Origin: Polaromonas sp.
GTDB lineage: Bacteria; Pseudomonadota; Gammaproteobacteria; Burkholderiales; Burkholderiaceae_C
Direction: 5' to 3'
Assembly (NCBI RefSeq): GCF_029945895.1
Contig: NZ_JAQSDL010000034.1
Coordinates: 1-53,211, forward strand
Length of the DNA: 53,211 nucleotides
Shown: positions 31,801 to 40,894 of the stretch, in pieces
Layout: each line of letters starts with the position of its first letter
How positions within the stretch are numbered: the stretch's first letter is position 1
Translations under genes and position numbers: made by a program
Notes under the pieces: generated by a model
Told to the model about the DNA's origin: nothing
Seen by the model: only the letters and a program-made list of their open reading frames with translations
Databases searched by the model: none

Positions 31801-34800
31801 TTGGTGACATAGACCGAGCTGGCGGCCTGGATGCTGTTGCCGTCCTTGTCTTTCGCGGTCACGACCAGTTCCACCTCGCCCGGCTCGCCAAGTCTGGCCT
31901 CGCACAGCAGCAGGCCGCGGTTGTCGCTTTTGCCGCTGCAGACGCTGCCGAGGTCCTTGATGTCGGTCTTGTTGTCGTAGGTGTAGAAACCGCCCACCAT
32001 GCGTTTGCGGCTGGTGGTGACGATGCGCGCCACGGCCCTGACCTCCAGCGGCACATCGGCCGCGGGTTTGCCGCTCAGGTCCAGGGCCAGCGCCTGGAAC
32101 CTGATCTTCTGGCTCGCGGAGACCCAGCCTTCGGTCTTGATGCCGGCCACCACGGCGGCCGGCCACAGCGTGGTGACGCTGCGAATCGTCTGCACCTCGC
32201 CATTCGGGTCGGCGTAGCTGGCTTCCAGCAACAGCTCCTGCGGTTGTTTGCTGGCGGGCAGATCGGTGATGCCGGTTTTGCCGCCGCCGTTGCGATCCAG
32301 GGTCAGGGCCAGCTTGTTGGCGACCACGCGCTGGTCCTGCGGGGCCGTGGCCTCTTCCTCACCGCCTTCACTGGCGGCGCGCTGCACGCGCGGCGGTGCG
32401 AAATTGAAGGCCTCGTAGTCGCTGTAGCTCAGGGTCTTGCTGCGCAGCAATGCGGACACGCGCACCGGCAGGTTGGCTGCGCCGCCACCCGAGACATAGT
32501 TGACCTGCACATCGGTGGGCACGGCTTTGACATTCACCAGGGCTTTTTTCTCGCTGGGCTGGATGCGGCCCTCAAGCACCGGCAGGCGGAACTCCTCCAC
32601 ACGGAAGGCGCCGGTGGGCGTGGCGCGGCTTCCCTGGCGCAGCTCCACCTGGTATTCGCCGAGTTTGGCTGCAGGCGGGATCGCAAAGCTGCTTTCGGCG
32701 CTCTGGCCGCCGGTGGCGGTCTTGCGCCAGTCCAACGGCTGTACGTATTGCTGGCCGCTGCCGGTGTGGGTGACGACCAGCTTGTCCGGCACGACATCGG
32801 CCAGGCCAAAACCCTGGCTGGTCTCCAGGCGCAGCAGGTGTTTCATGGACACGGTTTCACCGGCGCGCAGCAGGGTGCGGTCGAAAATGGTGTGGGCACG
32901 CTGGTCCGGGCGGATCTCGCTGCTGGTTGGCACGTTGAAGCGCCAGGGCTCGATGCCCTTGTGCCAATCGCTCCAGGTGAAGCTGATGTCTTCGACACTG
33001 TCAACAGTGCTTCCTTGAGCCCCCACGCTTTTCGCTTCGCGTAATGCGCTGCCCCCCGGGGGGGCTGTGCTTGCTTGGGGCGGCCCGGCGCCGCGCACGC
33101 GCGCACTGACAAAGTAGGCGTTGCGGTAGTCGTCGCCGCCGCAGCGCGGCGCCTCGGACGCCAGGCCCTTGAAATTGGCAATGCCTTGCGCGTTGGTCAC
33201 GGCCTTGGCGAGTTCTTCGCCCTTGCAGCTGGAAACCCGCACCGTGGCACCGGCCACCGGCGCGCCCTTGTCCAGCGTGGTCACCCAGGCCAGCGCGTTT
33301 TCGCGCCCCAGCTTGAAATGCACGCCGAGGTTGGTCACCAGCGCCGAGGTGCGCACAACCATGGTCCGGCTGTCACCGTGGCGTTCGTCGAGGAGTGACG
33401 TGCCGAGTTTTTGCGAGGCAATTTCGACCACGTGAAAACCGGGCGAGAGCGGGATGCCGATCACCTCGAAGGGACGCGGGTCACCGCTCGCCGCTTTGGG
33501 CAGGTCCAGCGTTTTCACGCCGGGCTGGCCATTGAGCAAGGAGAGCATGCGCGACTGCACGTACGCTTTGCCCTGCGCGTCAAGCGCCTTGGGCAGCGTT
33601 CCCTTCACGTCCCGGCCGGCCTGGTCGCGGCCCACCTGGTAGTTGTTGTAGTGCTCCACCTTGCGGAACCAGGCAATGATGTCGGCATCGGTTTTGGGCT
33701 GCAGGTCGCTGACCTTGCCCGGCGCCAGACCCTTGACTTGCAGCGCGGCTTCGACATTGCGCAGCGTCACCGGCAGCAGCGCCGGCTCGCCCGCTTTGGC
33801 GCCGGGCTCGGCAAAACGCTCGACGATGCCGAACGGTGCGGCGGCGAACTTGGCCAGCGGCGGCATGGCGCCGGTCGCCACCTTCAGCGGAAAGTTGTCG
33901 CTATTGCGCAGGGGGCGGCCGGAAGCGTCCTTGAAGTCCTTGGGAAGCTCGAGCGTGAAGGCGCTCTGCTCTGCAAAAGGCGGCTTGAAGCTGACACCGT
34001 TGACGACGTTGTCGCCGTCGCCGCTTTCCGTGTCGAACACCGGCTTGAGCGCGCCCTTGACGGATTTGAGGAGAATCGCCTCGGCCAGCTTTCGCGGCAC
34101 CGGCGCGTTGAAGTTCAGGCTCATGGGGCGAATCGGCAAACAGGCCGACTGCGCGTTTTCGCGCTCGCAGTTGAAGCTGGCAGAAAACGGCTCGCGTACC
34201 TGGAAGTTGTAGCGCCGCTCCACCGAGTTGGCCACGCCGCTCGGGGTGGCCACGCCTTTTCCGTACACCAGCTGGATTTTGCTTGCGGGTGTGAGGCGCC
34301 GGTTGCAGGCCAGCGTCACCACGCTCAAGGGGTCTTTCCCGGCGGCCTTGTCCAGGTTCTGCGACGTCAGCAGTGCCTCCCGTTCCTTGCCTTCAATCAG
34401 TTTCACGGGTACCCGCTCGCCCAGGCCTTCCACCGAACACCAGACGTTCTCCCGGACACTGGCCAGCGTGGCCGGGCCGTTGAGCTGCAGCACGAAGTAC
34501 TGCTCTTCGTCGATGCGCTGGTAGGTGCCGGGCCGCAGGTTCTGCACAAAAGGGCCGCCGGTGTTGAACTTCCAGGACAGCTTGCCGCTGATGGACTGGT
34601 CTTTGGGCGAGCGGAAGGTGGGAATGCCCTGCAGTGTGCAGCTGACGCCGGGCGGCAGATCGCTGTCGAATTCAAAAGCCCATTGGCGGTCGCTGATCCA
34701 GCGGCCCGAGCCTTTGGTGGTCTGCGCGTCGCTGCAGCTCAGGCTGACAGGGGCGGGCGCCTTGGGGTCGCCGAAGTTGACGGCGCTGTCATCGAACTTG

Positions 34801-34925
34801 ACGGCAATCTGCCGTACCCGTGCAACTTCCCCCTGGGGCGAGACGCTGGTGACCTGCAGCGCCTGGGCCTGCAAGACGCCTGCGGCGAGCAGGGCAGTGA
34901 TTGTTTTTGCGATGGATAAGGCCAC
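28896..34925 (-). CDS. yfhM: Alpha-2-macroglobulin family protein (YfhM-like), thioester type
   Basis: A 2009-residue exported protein that in this family traps attacking proteases in the periplasm. The signal peptide ends near residue 22 (VLQAQA-L). MG-type beta domains fill most of the chain. The internal thioester motif is Cys1513-Leu-Glu-Gln1516 (YPFACLEQKTSK, 30378-30389), followed by the alpha-helical TED domain. The start is a GTG at 34925, supported by GAGGGGAAAAC. Residues ~612-636 (RGAGPPQASTAPPGGSALRE...) are read from repeat D, an in-frame insertion between MG domains. Pairing with PBP1C links trapping to murein repair after envelope breach (known pairing in E. coli). Confidence 0.93.
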   Translation of the reverse strand: MALSIAKTITALLAAGVLQAQALQVTSVSPQGEVARVRQIAVKFDDSAVNFGDPKAPAPVSLSCSDAQTTKGSGRWISDRQWAFEFDSDLPPGVSCTLQGIPTFRSPKDQSISGKLSWKFNTGGPFVQNLRPGTYQRIDEEQYFVLQLNGPATLASVRENVWCSVEGLGERVPVKLIEGKEREALLTSQNLDKAAGKDPLSVVTLACNRRLTPASKIQLVYGKGVATPSGVANSVERRYNFQVREPFSASFNCERENAQSACLPIRPMSLNFNAPVPRKLAEAILLKSVKGALKPVFDTESGDGDNVVNGVSFKPPFAEQSAFTLELPKDFKDASGRPLRNSDNFPLKVATGAMPPLAKFAAAPFGIVERFAEPGAKAGEPALLPVTLRNVEAALQVKGLAPGKVSDLQPKTDADIIAWFRKVEHYNNYQVGRDQAGRDVKGTLPKALDAQGKAYVQSRMLSLLNGQPGVKTLDLPKAASGDPRPFEVIGIPLSPGFHVVEIASQKLGTSLLDERHGDSRTMVVRTSALVTNLGVHFKLGRENALAWVTTLDKGAPVAGATVRVSSCKGEELAKAVTNAQGIANFKGLASEAPRCGGDDYRNAYFVSARVRGAGPPQASTAPPGGSALREAKSVGAQGSTVDSVEDISFTWSDWHKGIEPWRFNVPTSSEIRPDQRAHTIFDRTLLRAGETVSMKHLLRLETSQGFGLADVVPDKLVVTHTGSGQQYVQPLDWRKTATGGQSAESSFAIPPAAKLGEYQVELRQGSRATPTGAFRVEEFRLPVLEGRIQPSEKKALVNVKAVPTDVQVNYVSGGGAANLPVRVSALLRSKTLSYSDYEAFNFAPPRVQRAASEGGEEEATAPQDQRVVANKLALTLDRNGGGKTGITDLPASKQPQELLLEASYADPNGEVQTIRSVTTLWPAAVVAGIKTEGWVSASQKIRFQALALDLSGKPAADVPLEVRAVARIVTTSRKRMVGGFYTYDNKTDIKDLGSVCSGKSDNRGLLLCEARLGEPGEVELVVTAKDKDGNSIQAASSVYVTKQGELWFGGEDHDRMDVLPEKKSYQPGETAKFQVRMPFRFATALVAIEREGIIETQVVQLNGQDPTVQLKVKEGWGPNVYVSVLALRGRLREVPWYSFFTWGYKAPREWWTSFWYEGREYVAPTALVDLSKPAFRLGLAEIRVGTQAHQLAVTVQADRESYPVRGQAQVTVTAKLPNGQPAANAEVALAAVDQALLELMPNTSWDLLGAMLQRRAWGVETSTAQMEIIGRRHYGRKAVPAGGGGGRSNTRELLDTLLLWNPKLQLDANGQAVVTIPLNDALTTFKIVAVADSGTGLFGTGQTSIRATQDLQIISGLPPLVREDDQFRAQITLRNTTKADMKVEVSPRATLLDLKPQTVEIPAGEAREVAWMVTAPAQLALTRAEAILWEIEAKDTVSGARDGLKARQRIIPAVPLTVQQATLVQVDGTFTLDVNPPADALPGRGGLKMSLQPKLAEGLDGVRDWWANYPFACLEQKTSKAVGLRDAKLWQTVLAQLPGYLDSDGLASYFPPRDGDASRGSDTLTAYLLAATHEAAALNPAFAMPDDARAPMERGLIAFVEGRIQREFWSPRKDLDVRKLAAIEALSRYGKAQGRMLGSITIAPNQWPTHAVIDWFNILKRVSDVPQREQRLAEATQVLKSRLSYQGTKLTFSTEKDDYWWWLMVNGDVNTARLMLAVMDDPAWKDDMGKLANGFIGRQQKGAWHTTTANLWGGLALDRFSAKFEAAPVAGVTKAALAAATASVEWAKVERIKPTDALGAPNQSSFFGAPASPGNLRGNSMFLPWGTTTPGGKDTLTVTQQGTGKPWLTLQSLAAIPLKAPFNAGYQIRKTITPVEQAVTGIYTRGDVVRISLEVNASADMTWVVISDPVPGGATILGSGLGRDSQIATSGEKKSASSGGSWPAFEERSFEAFRSYYEYLPKGVVKMEYTVRLNNVGDFALPPSRVEAMYAPEMFGETPNARVKVEAVK
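33019..33088 (+). repeat. GC-rich repeat, copy D, in frame inside the macroglobulin gene
   Basis: CCCCCACGCTTTTCGCTTCG, GCCCCCCGGGGGGGCTG and TTGGGGCGGCCCGG closely match copy C. It is translated (reverse strand) as GPPQASTAPPGGSALREAKS without disturbing the frame. Confidence 0.82.
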
Positions 34926-35010
34926 GTTTTCCCCTCAGATGAGGAAAGCGTAGCCGATCAGGGCCTGTCGCCTTTGTAACAAGGCGCAGCAGGCGGCGAA
35001 AACGGGTATA

Positions 35011-35035
35011 AAAAAAGCGGGCCGAAGCCCGCTTT
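35011..35035 (-). terminator. Intrinsic terminator of the Do-protease gene
   Basis: AAAGCGGGC, a CGAA-type loop and GCCCGCTTT form a 9-bp stem. On the reverse strand it is followed by a run of T (TTTTTTTATA), the classical layout downstream of the protease stop at 35058. The A-run also makes it usable by the opposite strand. Confidence 0.88.
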
Positions 35036-35057
35036 GTCGATACGGCAGGCCCCGGTA

Positions 35058-36548
35058 TCAGCCGAGATTCAGCGGCACAAAAATCTTGCTGTCGCCGCGC
35101 TGGATCAGCAGCGCGACCGACTTGCCGGACTTCGCCACCATGGCGCGCACCTGCTCGATGTTGCGCACAGGTGTGCCGTTGACGGACACCAGCACGTCAC
35201 CGGCCTGAACCCCGGCCAACGCGGCGGGACCGCTGGCCTGCTGCACCAGCAGACCGCTTTCGACACCGGCTTCCTGCTGCTCGTCGGGCCGCAGCGGCCG
35301 CAGCGCCAGGCCCAGCTTGCCCTGCGCGGCACTGGTTTTCGGGTCATCGGCCTGTGCCACCTTCTGGTCGGCGCTGCCCAGCCGTGCCGTCAGCTCCCTG
35401 GCCGCGCCCTGGCGCCAGATCTCCAGCCTGGCGCTGTCGCCGGGCGCCGCCAGGCCGAGCACCGCCGGCAGGTCGCCCGACGACACGATGGGCTGGCCGT
35501 TGACCTTGCGGATCACGTCGCCCGACTGCAGGCCTGCCTTGTCGGCCGGCCCGCCCTTTTCAACACTGGAGACCAGCGCGCCCTCGGGCTTGTCGAGCTT
35601 GAAGGAGTCGGCAAAGGCCTGGTTGACCTCCTGCACCGCCACACCGAGACGCGCGTGTTCGACCTTGCCGGTGGCGACGATCTGGTTCTTGATGCGTCCC
35701 GCCACGTCGATGGGAATGGCAAAGGACACGCCCTGGTAGCCGCCGCTGCGGCTGTAGATCTGCGAGTTGATGCCCACCACCTCGCCGCGCGCATTGAACA
35801 GCGGGCCGCCCGAGTTGCCGGGGTTGATGGCCACGTCGGTCTGGATGAAGGGGACGCTGCTGTCGTCTGGCAGTGAGCGGCCCTTGGCGCTGACGACGCC
35901 CGCGGTCACGGTGTTTTCAAAGCCGAAGGGCGAACCGATCGCCAGCACCCATTCGCCGACTTTCAGCTCGCTGGTTTTGCCCAGCGCCACCACCGGCAGG
36001 TTGGCCGCGTCGATTTTCAGCACGGCCACGTCGGTTTTGGGGTCGGCGCCCAGCACCTTGGCGCGGAACTCGCGCCGGTCGGTCAGCTTGACGGTGACTT
36101 CCTTCGCGCCGCGCACCACGTGGGCGTTGGTCAGGATGATGCCGTCGGCGCTGACGATGAAGCCCGAGCCCTGGCCGCGCGTGGGCATTTCCTGCTGCGG
36201 GCCGCCGGGCCGGCCCTGGCCTTGCTGAAAGCGCCGGAAGAACTCGAAGAAAGGGTCGCCCTGCGTGCCCTCATCATCGTCCCCCTGGGCGAACGCGGAA
36301 TCGTTGCTGACTTTGGTGGTTCCGGTCACGCTGATGTTGACCACGGCCGGGCCGTAACGCTCGGTGATCTGCGAGAAGTCGGGCGGTGCGACGGCCTGGA
36401 TGGGCGCCGCAGCGGCGATGGCCGGCGTCGCCGCCGCATAGGACGCCGTGTGGACAGCGTTGAATGCGCTGACGCCAGCGCCGCCAATGGCGCCGGCGGC
36501 CAGCAGGGCAACGACGAGGCGGGTGTTTTTCAGTGCTGCAGTTGTCAT
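35058..36548 (-). CDS. Do-family periplasmic serine endoprotease (DegP/DegQ/MucD type)
   Basis: A 496-residue exported protease with two PDZ domains, for degradation or holding of misfolded envelope proteins. The N-terminal hydrophobic segment (residues ~9-28) is a signal peptide or anchor. The catalytic triad is His143 (NAHVV), Asp173 (KTDVAVLK) and Ser246 (NPGNSGGP). PDZ1 spans ~300-385 (KGGPADKAGLQSGDVI) and PDZ2 ~405-490 (GPAALAGVQAGDVL). AAGGAAATCCGCC precedes ATG 36548. A two-component pair lies upstream on the same strand, separated by repeats, so linked regulation is possible but not shown. Confidence 0.94.
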   Translation of the reverse strand: MTTAALKNTRLVVALLAAGAIGGAGVSAFNAVHTASYAAATPAIAAAAPIQAVAPPDFSQITERYGPAVVNISVTGTTKVSNDSAFAQGDDDEGTQGDPFFEFFRRFQQGQGRPGGPQQEMPTRGQGSGFIVSADGIILTNAHVVRGAKEVTVKLTDRREFRAKVLGADPKTDVAVLKIDAANLPVVALGKTSELKVGEWVLAIGSPFGFENTVTAGVVSAKGRSLPDDSSVPFIQTDVAINPGNSGGPLFNARGEVVGINSQIYSRSGGYQGVSFAIPIDVAGRIKNQIVATGKVEHARLGVAVQEVNQAFADSFKLDKPEGALVSSVEKGGPADKAGLQSGDVIRKVNGQPIVSSGDLPAVLGLAAPGDSARLEIWRQGAARELTARLGSADQKVAQADDPKTSAAQGKLGLALRPLRPDEQQEAGVESGLLVQQASGPAALAGVQAGDVLVSVNGTPVRNIEQVRAMVAKSGKSVALLIQRGDSKIFVPLNLG

Positions 36549-36631
36549 GGCGGATTTCCTTGAAGGGGGCACACAGTGCGGTGCCGGTACTCATCAGCAT
36601 GGCGCCTCTGCCTTAGGTGGGGCTTAAATGG

Positions 36632-36725
36632 TGCCCCCACGGTTGCTCACTGCGTGAGCGCCCTGCCCCCGGGGGGGCCGCTGCGCCTGCGGGCCGGCGG
36701 AGCCGGACCCGCGGCCCCTGCTTGA
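36632..36725 (+). repeat. GC-rich repeat, copy E, between the protease and histidine kinase genes
   Basis: CCCCCACGGTTGCTCACTGC, TGCCCCCGGGGGGGCC, then GGGCCGGCGGAGCCGGACC and GCGGCCCCTGCTTG. It is the cleanest full-length copy and shows the GGCCGGC-GGA-GCCGG hairpin. Confidence 0.82.
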
Positions 36726-36769
36726 AGGGAACGGAGCCCATGCTCGTTCGTTGCGAGTCCGGATCCAGT

Positions 36770-36828
36770 AATTAAAATGACCTGCATCCCTTATGGAATG
36801 GCCGCAAGCAGCTATTAAATATATAGCG
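36770..36828 (+). repeat. AGCAGCTAT-type repeat, copy f, just after the kinase stop codon
   Basis: AATTAAAATGACCTGCATCC, CCGCAAGCAGCTAT and TAAATATATAGC. It ends 5 nt from the histidine kinase stop (36834-36836). With copy E it fills most of the 36549-36833 gap. Confidence 0.8.
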
Positions 36829-36833
36829 TCGGT

Positions 36834-38399
36834 TCAGATGGATGAAGGTGACTTCGGAAAGGTCACGCTCACCTGCAATCCGCCGAGGCGTTCGGATCGG
36901 GCCAGCTGCAAGGTCGCGCCGTGGCGCTCGGTGATCGCCTGGACGATCGCCAGGCCCAGGCCGCTGCCCGTTTCGGACGCTGCGCCGCTGGCGCGGTAGA
37001 AGCGGTCGAAGACACGCTCGCGGTCTGCTGCCGCAATGCCCGGGCCGCTGTCTTCCACCCGCAGCAGCGGCCGGCCCTGTGCCAGCTCGAGCGACACATC
37101 GACGCGACCCGCAGCAGGCGTGTACTTGACGGCGTTGTCCAGCAGGTTGCGCAGCAGCACACGCAGCGCTTCAGGCTCGCCCAGGACCTGCGCGCTGGCC
37201 AGATGCTCATCCGTCAGGCCCAGATCGATCTGCTTGAGCCGGGCATGCGGCAGCACGTCAGCCACCGCGAGCTTGACCACGTCCTGCAGATCAACCAGGA
37301 CATTCGCCCCCGGCGCTGCCGGGCCCGGACCGGCCTCTTCGCGCGCCAGCACCAGCAGTTGCTCGACCAGCCGGATGGCACGGTCTATGCCCTGGTTCAG
37401 GCGGGCGATGCCGGCTTCGCGCTCGGCCGGGGTCTGGTCCGCCCGGCCGTTCGGGCGCAGCGCCTGCGCCTGCAGCTTGAGCGCGGTCAGCGGCGAGCGC
37501 AGTTCATGCGCAGCATCGGCCACAAAGTTCTTCTGCGCGTCAAAGGCCTGGCGCACCCGGCCGAACAGCAGGTTGAGTTCATCGACCAGCGGCCGCACTT
37601 CGTCGGGCAGGCCCGCATCGGCCAGCGGCGAAAAATCGTCGGCCTCCCGCTGCGCAACCTGGCGCCGCGTCCGTTCGATGGGCGCCAGCGACCGGTTGAT
37701 GACCCACCACACCGCCAGCATCAGCAGCGGCGTCAGCAGCGCAAAAGGCAGCACGGCGCGCAGCGCCAGGGCGCGCGCGCGTGCGGTGCGGGCGTCCAGG
37801 TCCTGCGCGATCTGCACCGTCTGGAAAGGCGTCTGCAGCGAATACACGCGGTAGTGCTTGCCATGGGCCTCCACGTCGGAAAACCCCAGCACCGCGCGGG
37901 GCGGCAGCGCTGACCGCGTGGAGCGGAAGATCTGCGTGCCATCCTGGCCCCAGATCTGCACATAGAGGTCAAAGCCCGCATCGTCCTCGATCTCCGGCAG
38001 GGCGGCGCCCAGCGGGATGCCGCCGCGCAGCGTACGCGCCACCTGACGCAAATGGTCGTCGAACAGAGCATCGGCCTGTTGCAGCGCGCTGCGGTAAGCG
38101 GTGGCGGCCTGCAGCACGGCGCCCAGCAGGATGGCTGCCAACACGAACCAGAGCAATCTGGCCTTCAAGGAGTGAGCCCCCACGCCCGGCACTGCGTGTC
38201 CTTCGCGAGGCCTTGCAGGCCGCGGCTCGCGGGACGCTTCGCCTCTGTCGCTTGTCCAACCCTGCGCAGGCAGGTTTGGAGCCGCAGGCTCCAGCCCCTC
38301 GGGGGCGCTGCGCCTGCGGCCCGGCAAAGCCGGTTCCGCGGCCCCTGCTGGCAGGGAAACCGGCGCACCCTGCGTGTCTTGAGGTGCTGGAGGCGTCAC
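36834..38399 (-). CDS. Sensor histidine kinase (QseC/TctE type) with repeat-derived N-terminal tail
   Basis: A 521-residue inner-membrane sensor kinase. TM1 is around residues 83-103 (LLWFVLAAILLGAVLQ) and TM2 around residues 217-238 (FALLTPLLMLAVWWVI), flanking a ~110-residue periplasmic sensor. The phosphoacceptor is in FVADAAHELRSPLTALK. The ATPase has NLLDNAVKYT, EDSGPGI and GSGLGLAIV. Its GTG start overlaps the response-regulator stop (GTGA). Residues ~16-75 are Pro/Arg-rich and read from repeat F, so the kinase carries an extra cytoplasmic tail unless translation starts further in (for example at the GTG just before AHSLKARLLW). The signal is unknown. Confidence 0.88.
   Translation of the reverse strand: MTPPAPQDTQGAPVSLPAGAAEPALPGRRRSAPEGLEPAAPNLPAQGWTSDRGEASREPRPARPREGHAVPGVGAHSLKARLLWFVLAAILLGAVLQAATAYRSALQQADALFDDHLRQVARTLRGGIPLGAALPEIEDDAGFDLYVQIWGQDGTQIFRSTRSALPPRAVLGFSDVEAHGKHYRVYSLQTPFQTVQIAQDLDARTARARALALRAVLPFALLTPLLMLAVWWVINRSLAPIERTRRQVAQREADDFSPLADAGLPDEVRPLVDELNLLFGRVRQAFDAQKNFVADAAHELRSPLTALKLQAQALRPNGRADQTPAEREAGIARLNQGIDRAIRLVEQLLVLAREEAGPGPAAPGANVLVDLQDVVKLAVADVLPHARLKQIDLGLTDEHLASAQVLGEPEALRVLLRNLLDNAVKYTPAAGRVDVSLELAQGRPLLRVEDSGPGIAAADRERVFDRFYRASGAASETGSGLGLAIVQAITERHGATLQLARSERLGGLQVSVTFPKSPSSI
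38175..38352 (+). repeat. GC-rich repeat, copy F (long form), in frame at the 5' end of the kinase gene
   Basis: CCCCCACGCCCGGCACTGCG at one end and GGCCCGGCAAAGCCGG plus CCGCGGCCCCTGCTGGC at the other, as in copies A, E and G. About 80 extra nt (CTTCGCGAGGCC...AGGTTTGGAGCC) lie between the blocks. It is read in frame as the N-terminal tail of the histidine kinase. Confidence 0.78.
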
Positions 38400-39055
38400 T
38401 GTTTGGGCACCAGGTAACCGAGGCCGCGCACGGTCTGGATGATGTCGTTGCCGAGTTTTTTGCGCACGCCGTGGATATAGACCTCAACCGCGTTGCTGCT
38501 CACGTCGTCCTTCCAGCTGAAGAGTTTTTCCTCGAGCTGGGCCCGTGAGAGCACCGCGCCCGGCCGGGCCAGCAAGGGCTCGAGCACCGCCCACTCACGC
38601 GCCGAGAGCGACACCGGCTGGCCGTTCAGGCTGGCTTCATGGGTGGCGGGGTTCAGGCTCACGCCGCGATGTTCAAACGCTGGCTCGGCCCGCCCCGCGC
38701 TGCGGCGTATCAGGGCACGTATGCGCGCCAGCAGCTCGTCGGTGTCATAGGGTTTGACCACATAGTCGTCAGCACCGGCATCCAGGCCGGCGATGCGCTC
38801 GCCGACCGCATCACGCGCGGTGGCCACCAGCACCGGGGTGGTATCGCGCCGCGCGCGCAGGGAACGCAAGACCTCGAGCCCGTCGCGTTTGGGCAGGCCC
38901 AGGTCCAGCAGCACCAGGTCGTACTGCTCGCTGCGCAGGGCGGTGTCGGCCATGGCGCCGTCGCGCACCCAGTCCACGGCGTAGTGGACGGACCGCAGCA
39001 CCGCCAGCACGGCCTCGCCGATCATGGCGTCGTCTTCCACCAGCAGTAAACGCAT
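38396..39055 (-). CDS. OmpR-family response regulator (QseB/TctD type)
   Basis: A 219-residue transcription regulator. The receiver has the acidic pair Glu7-Asp8-Asp9, phosphoacceptor Asp51 (LLDLGLPKRDG) and Lys101 (VVKPYD). The C-terminal winged helix includes LSAREWAVLEPLLARPGAVLSR and VEVYIHGVRKKLG. It is the first gene of the pair with the QseC-like kinase and is translationally coupled to it. Repeat copy G begins only 9 nt upstream of its ATG, so the ribosome-binding and promoter region is repeat sequence; no good Shine-Dalgarno is visible. Confidence 0.94.
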   Translation of the reverse strand: MRLLLVEDDAMIGEAVLAVLRSVHYAVDWVRDGAMADTALRSEQYDLVLLDLGLPKRDGLEVLRSLRARRDTTPVLVATARDAVGERIAGLDAGADDYVVKPYDTDELLARIRALIRRSAGRAEPAFEHRGVSLNPATHEASLNGQPVSLSAREWAVLEPLLARPGAVLSRAQLEEKLFSWKDDVSSNAVEVYIHGVRKKLGNDIIQTVRGLGYLVPKQ

Positions 39056-39063
39056 CAGGTGGC

Positions 39064-39181
39064 GCCCCCACGTTCGCGCACTACCTGTTGCCCTCTGCCC
39101 CCCGGGGGGGCGCTGCGCCTGCGGGCCGGCCCTTCGTCAGGCTCAGGACAGGCCGAGGCCGGACCCGCGGTCCCTGCTGGT
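39064..39181 (+). repeat. GC-rich repeat, copy G, with a nested CAGGCTCAGGGCGA-type element
   Basis: CCCCCACGTTCGCGCACTAC, CCCCCCGGGGGGGCG, GCCTGCGGGCCGGC as in copy E, then CCTTCGTCAGGCTCAGGACA, then GGCCGGACCCGCGG and TCCCTGCTGG. The second family has landed in the loop of the first family's GGCCGGC/GCCGG hairpin. The gap to argH (39182-39260) holds nothing else recognisable. Confidence 0.78.
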
Positions 39182-39260
39182 TGAGTTCTGGTGGTGTGCG
39201 TTGGTCGCATGGCGGTGTTCTTTGCAGTGGTCAGTCTACAAAGCCCACCTTAACCGGGGC

Positions 39261-40670
<1,410 letters not shown>

Positions 40671-40894
40671 GGGAGGCTTTCTGTGGAGGACCGTCTGGCG
40701 GCCGCGCTGGCGTGTCGCGGCGGCAACATTATTGGGGGAAGTACGGGTTTGACACCGGTTTCAAGCGGCTTGCCGGTGCAATACTCATGAACCTGATTTT
40801 ATCTGCGTGCAGGAAGTTCCCGTAAAGCGGGCGCGCCTGGGACCTCCGGGCCAGCCCCTGCGCAGAAACCGGATACCTGCCAAGCGACCTTTTC

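Noticed and set aside
29295..33044. 1249-codon open frame on the + strand
   Set aside because: Antisense to the alpha-2-macroglobulin gene; low-complexity GC-driven translation without motifs.
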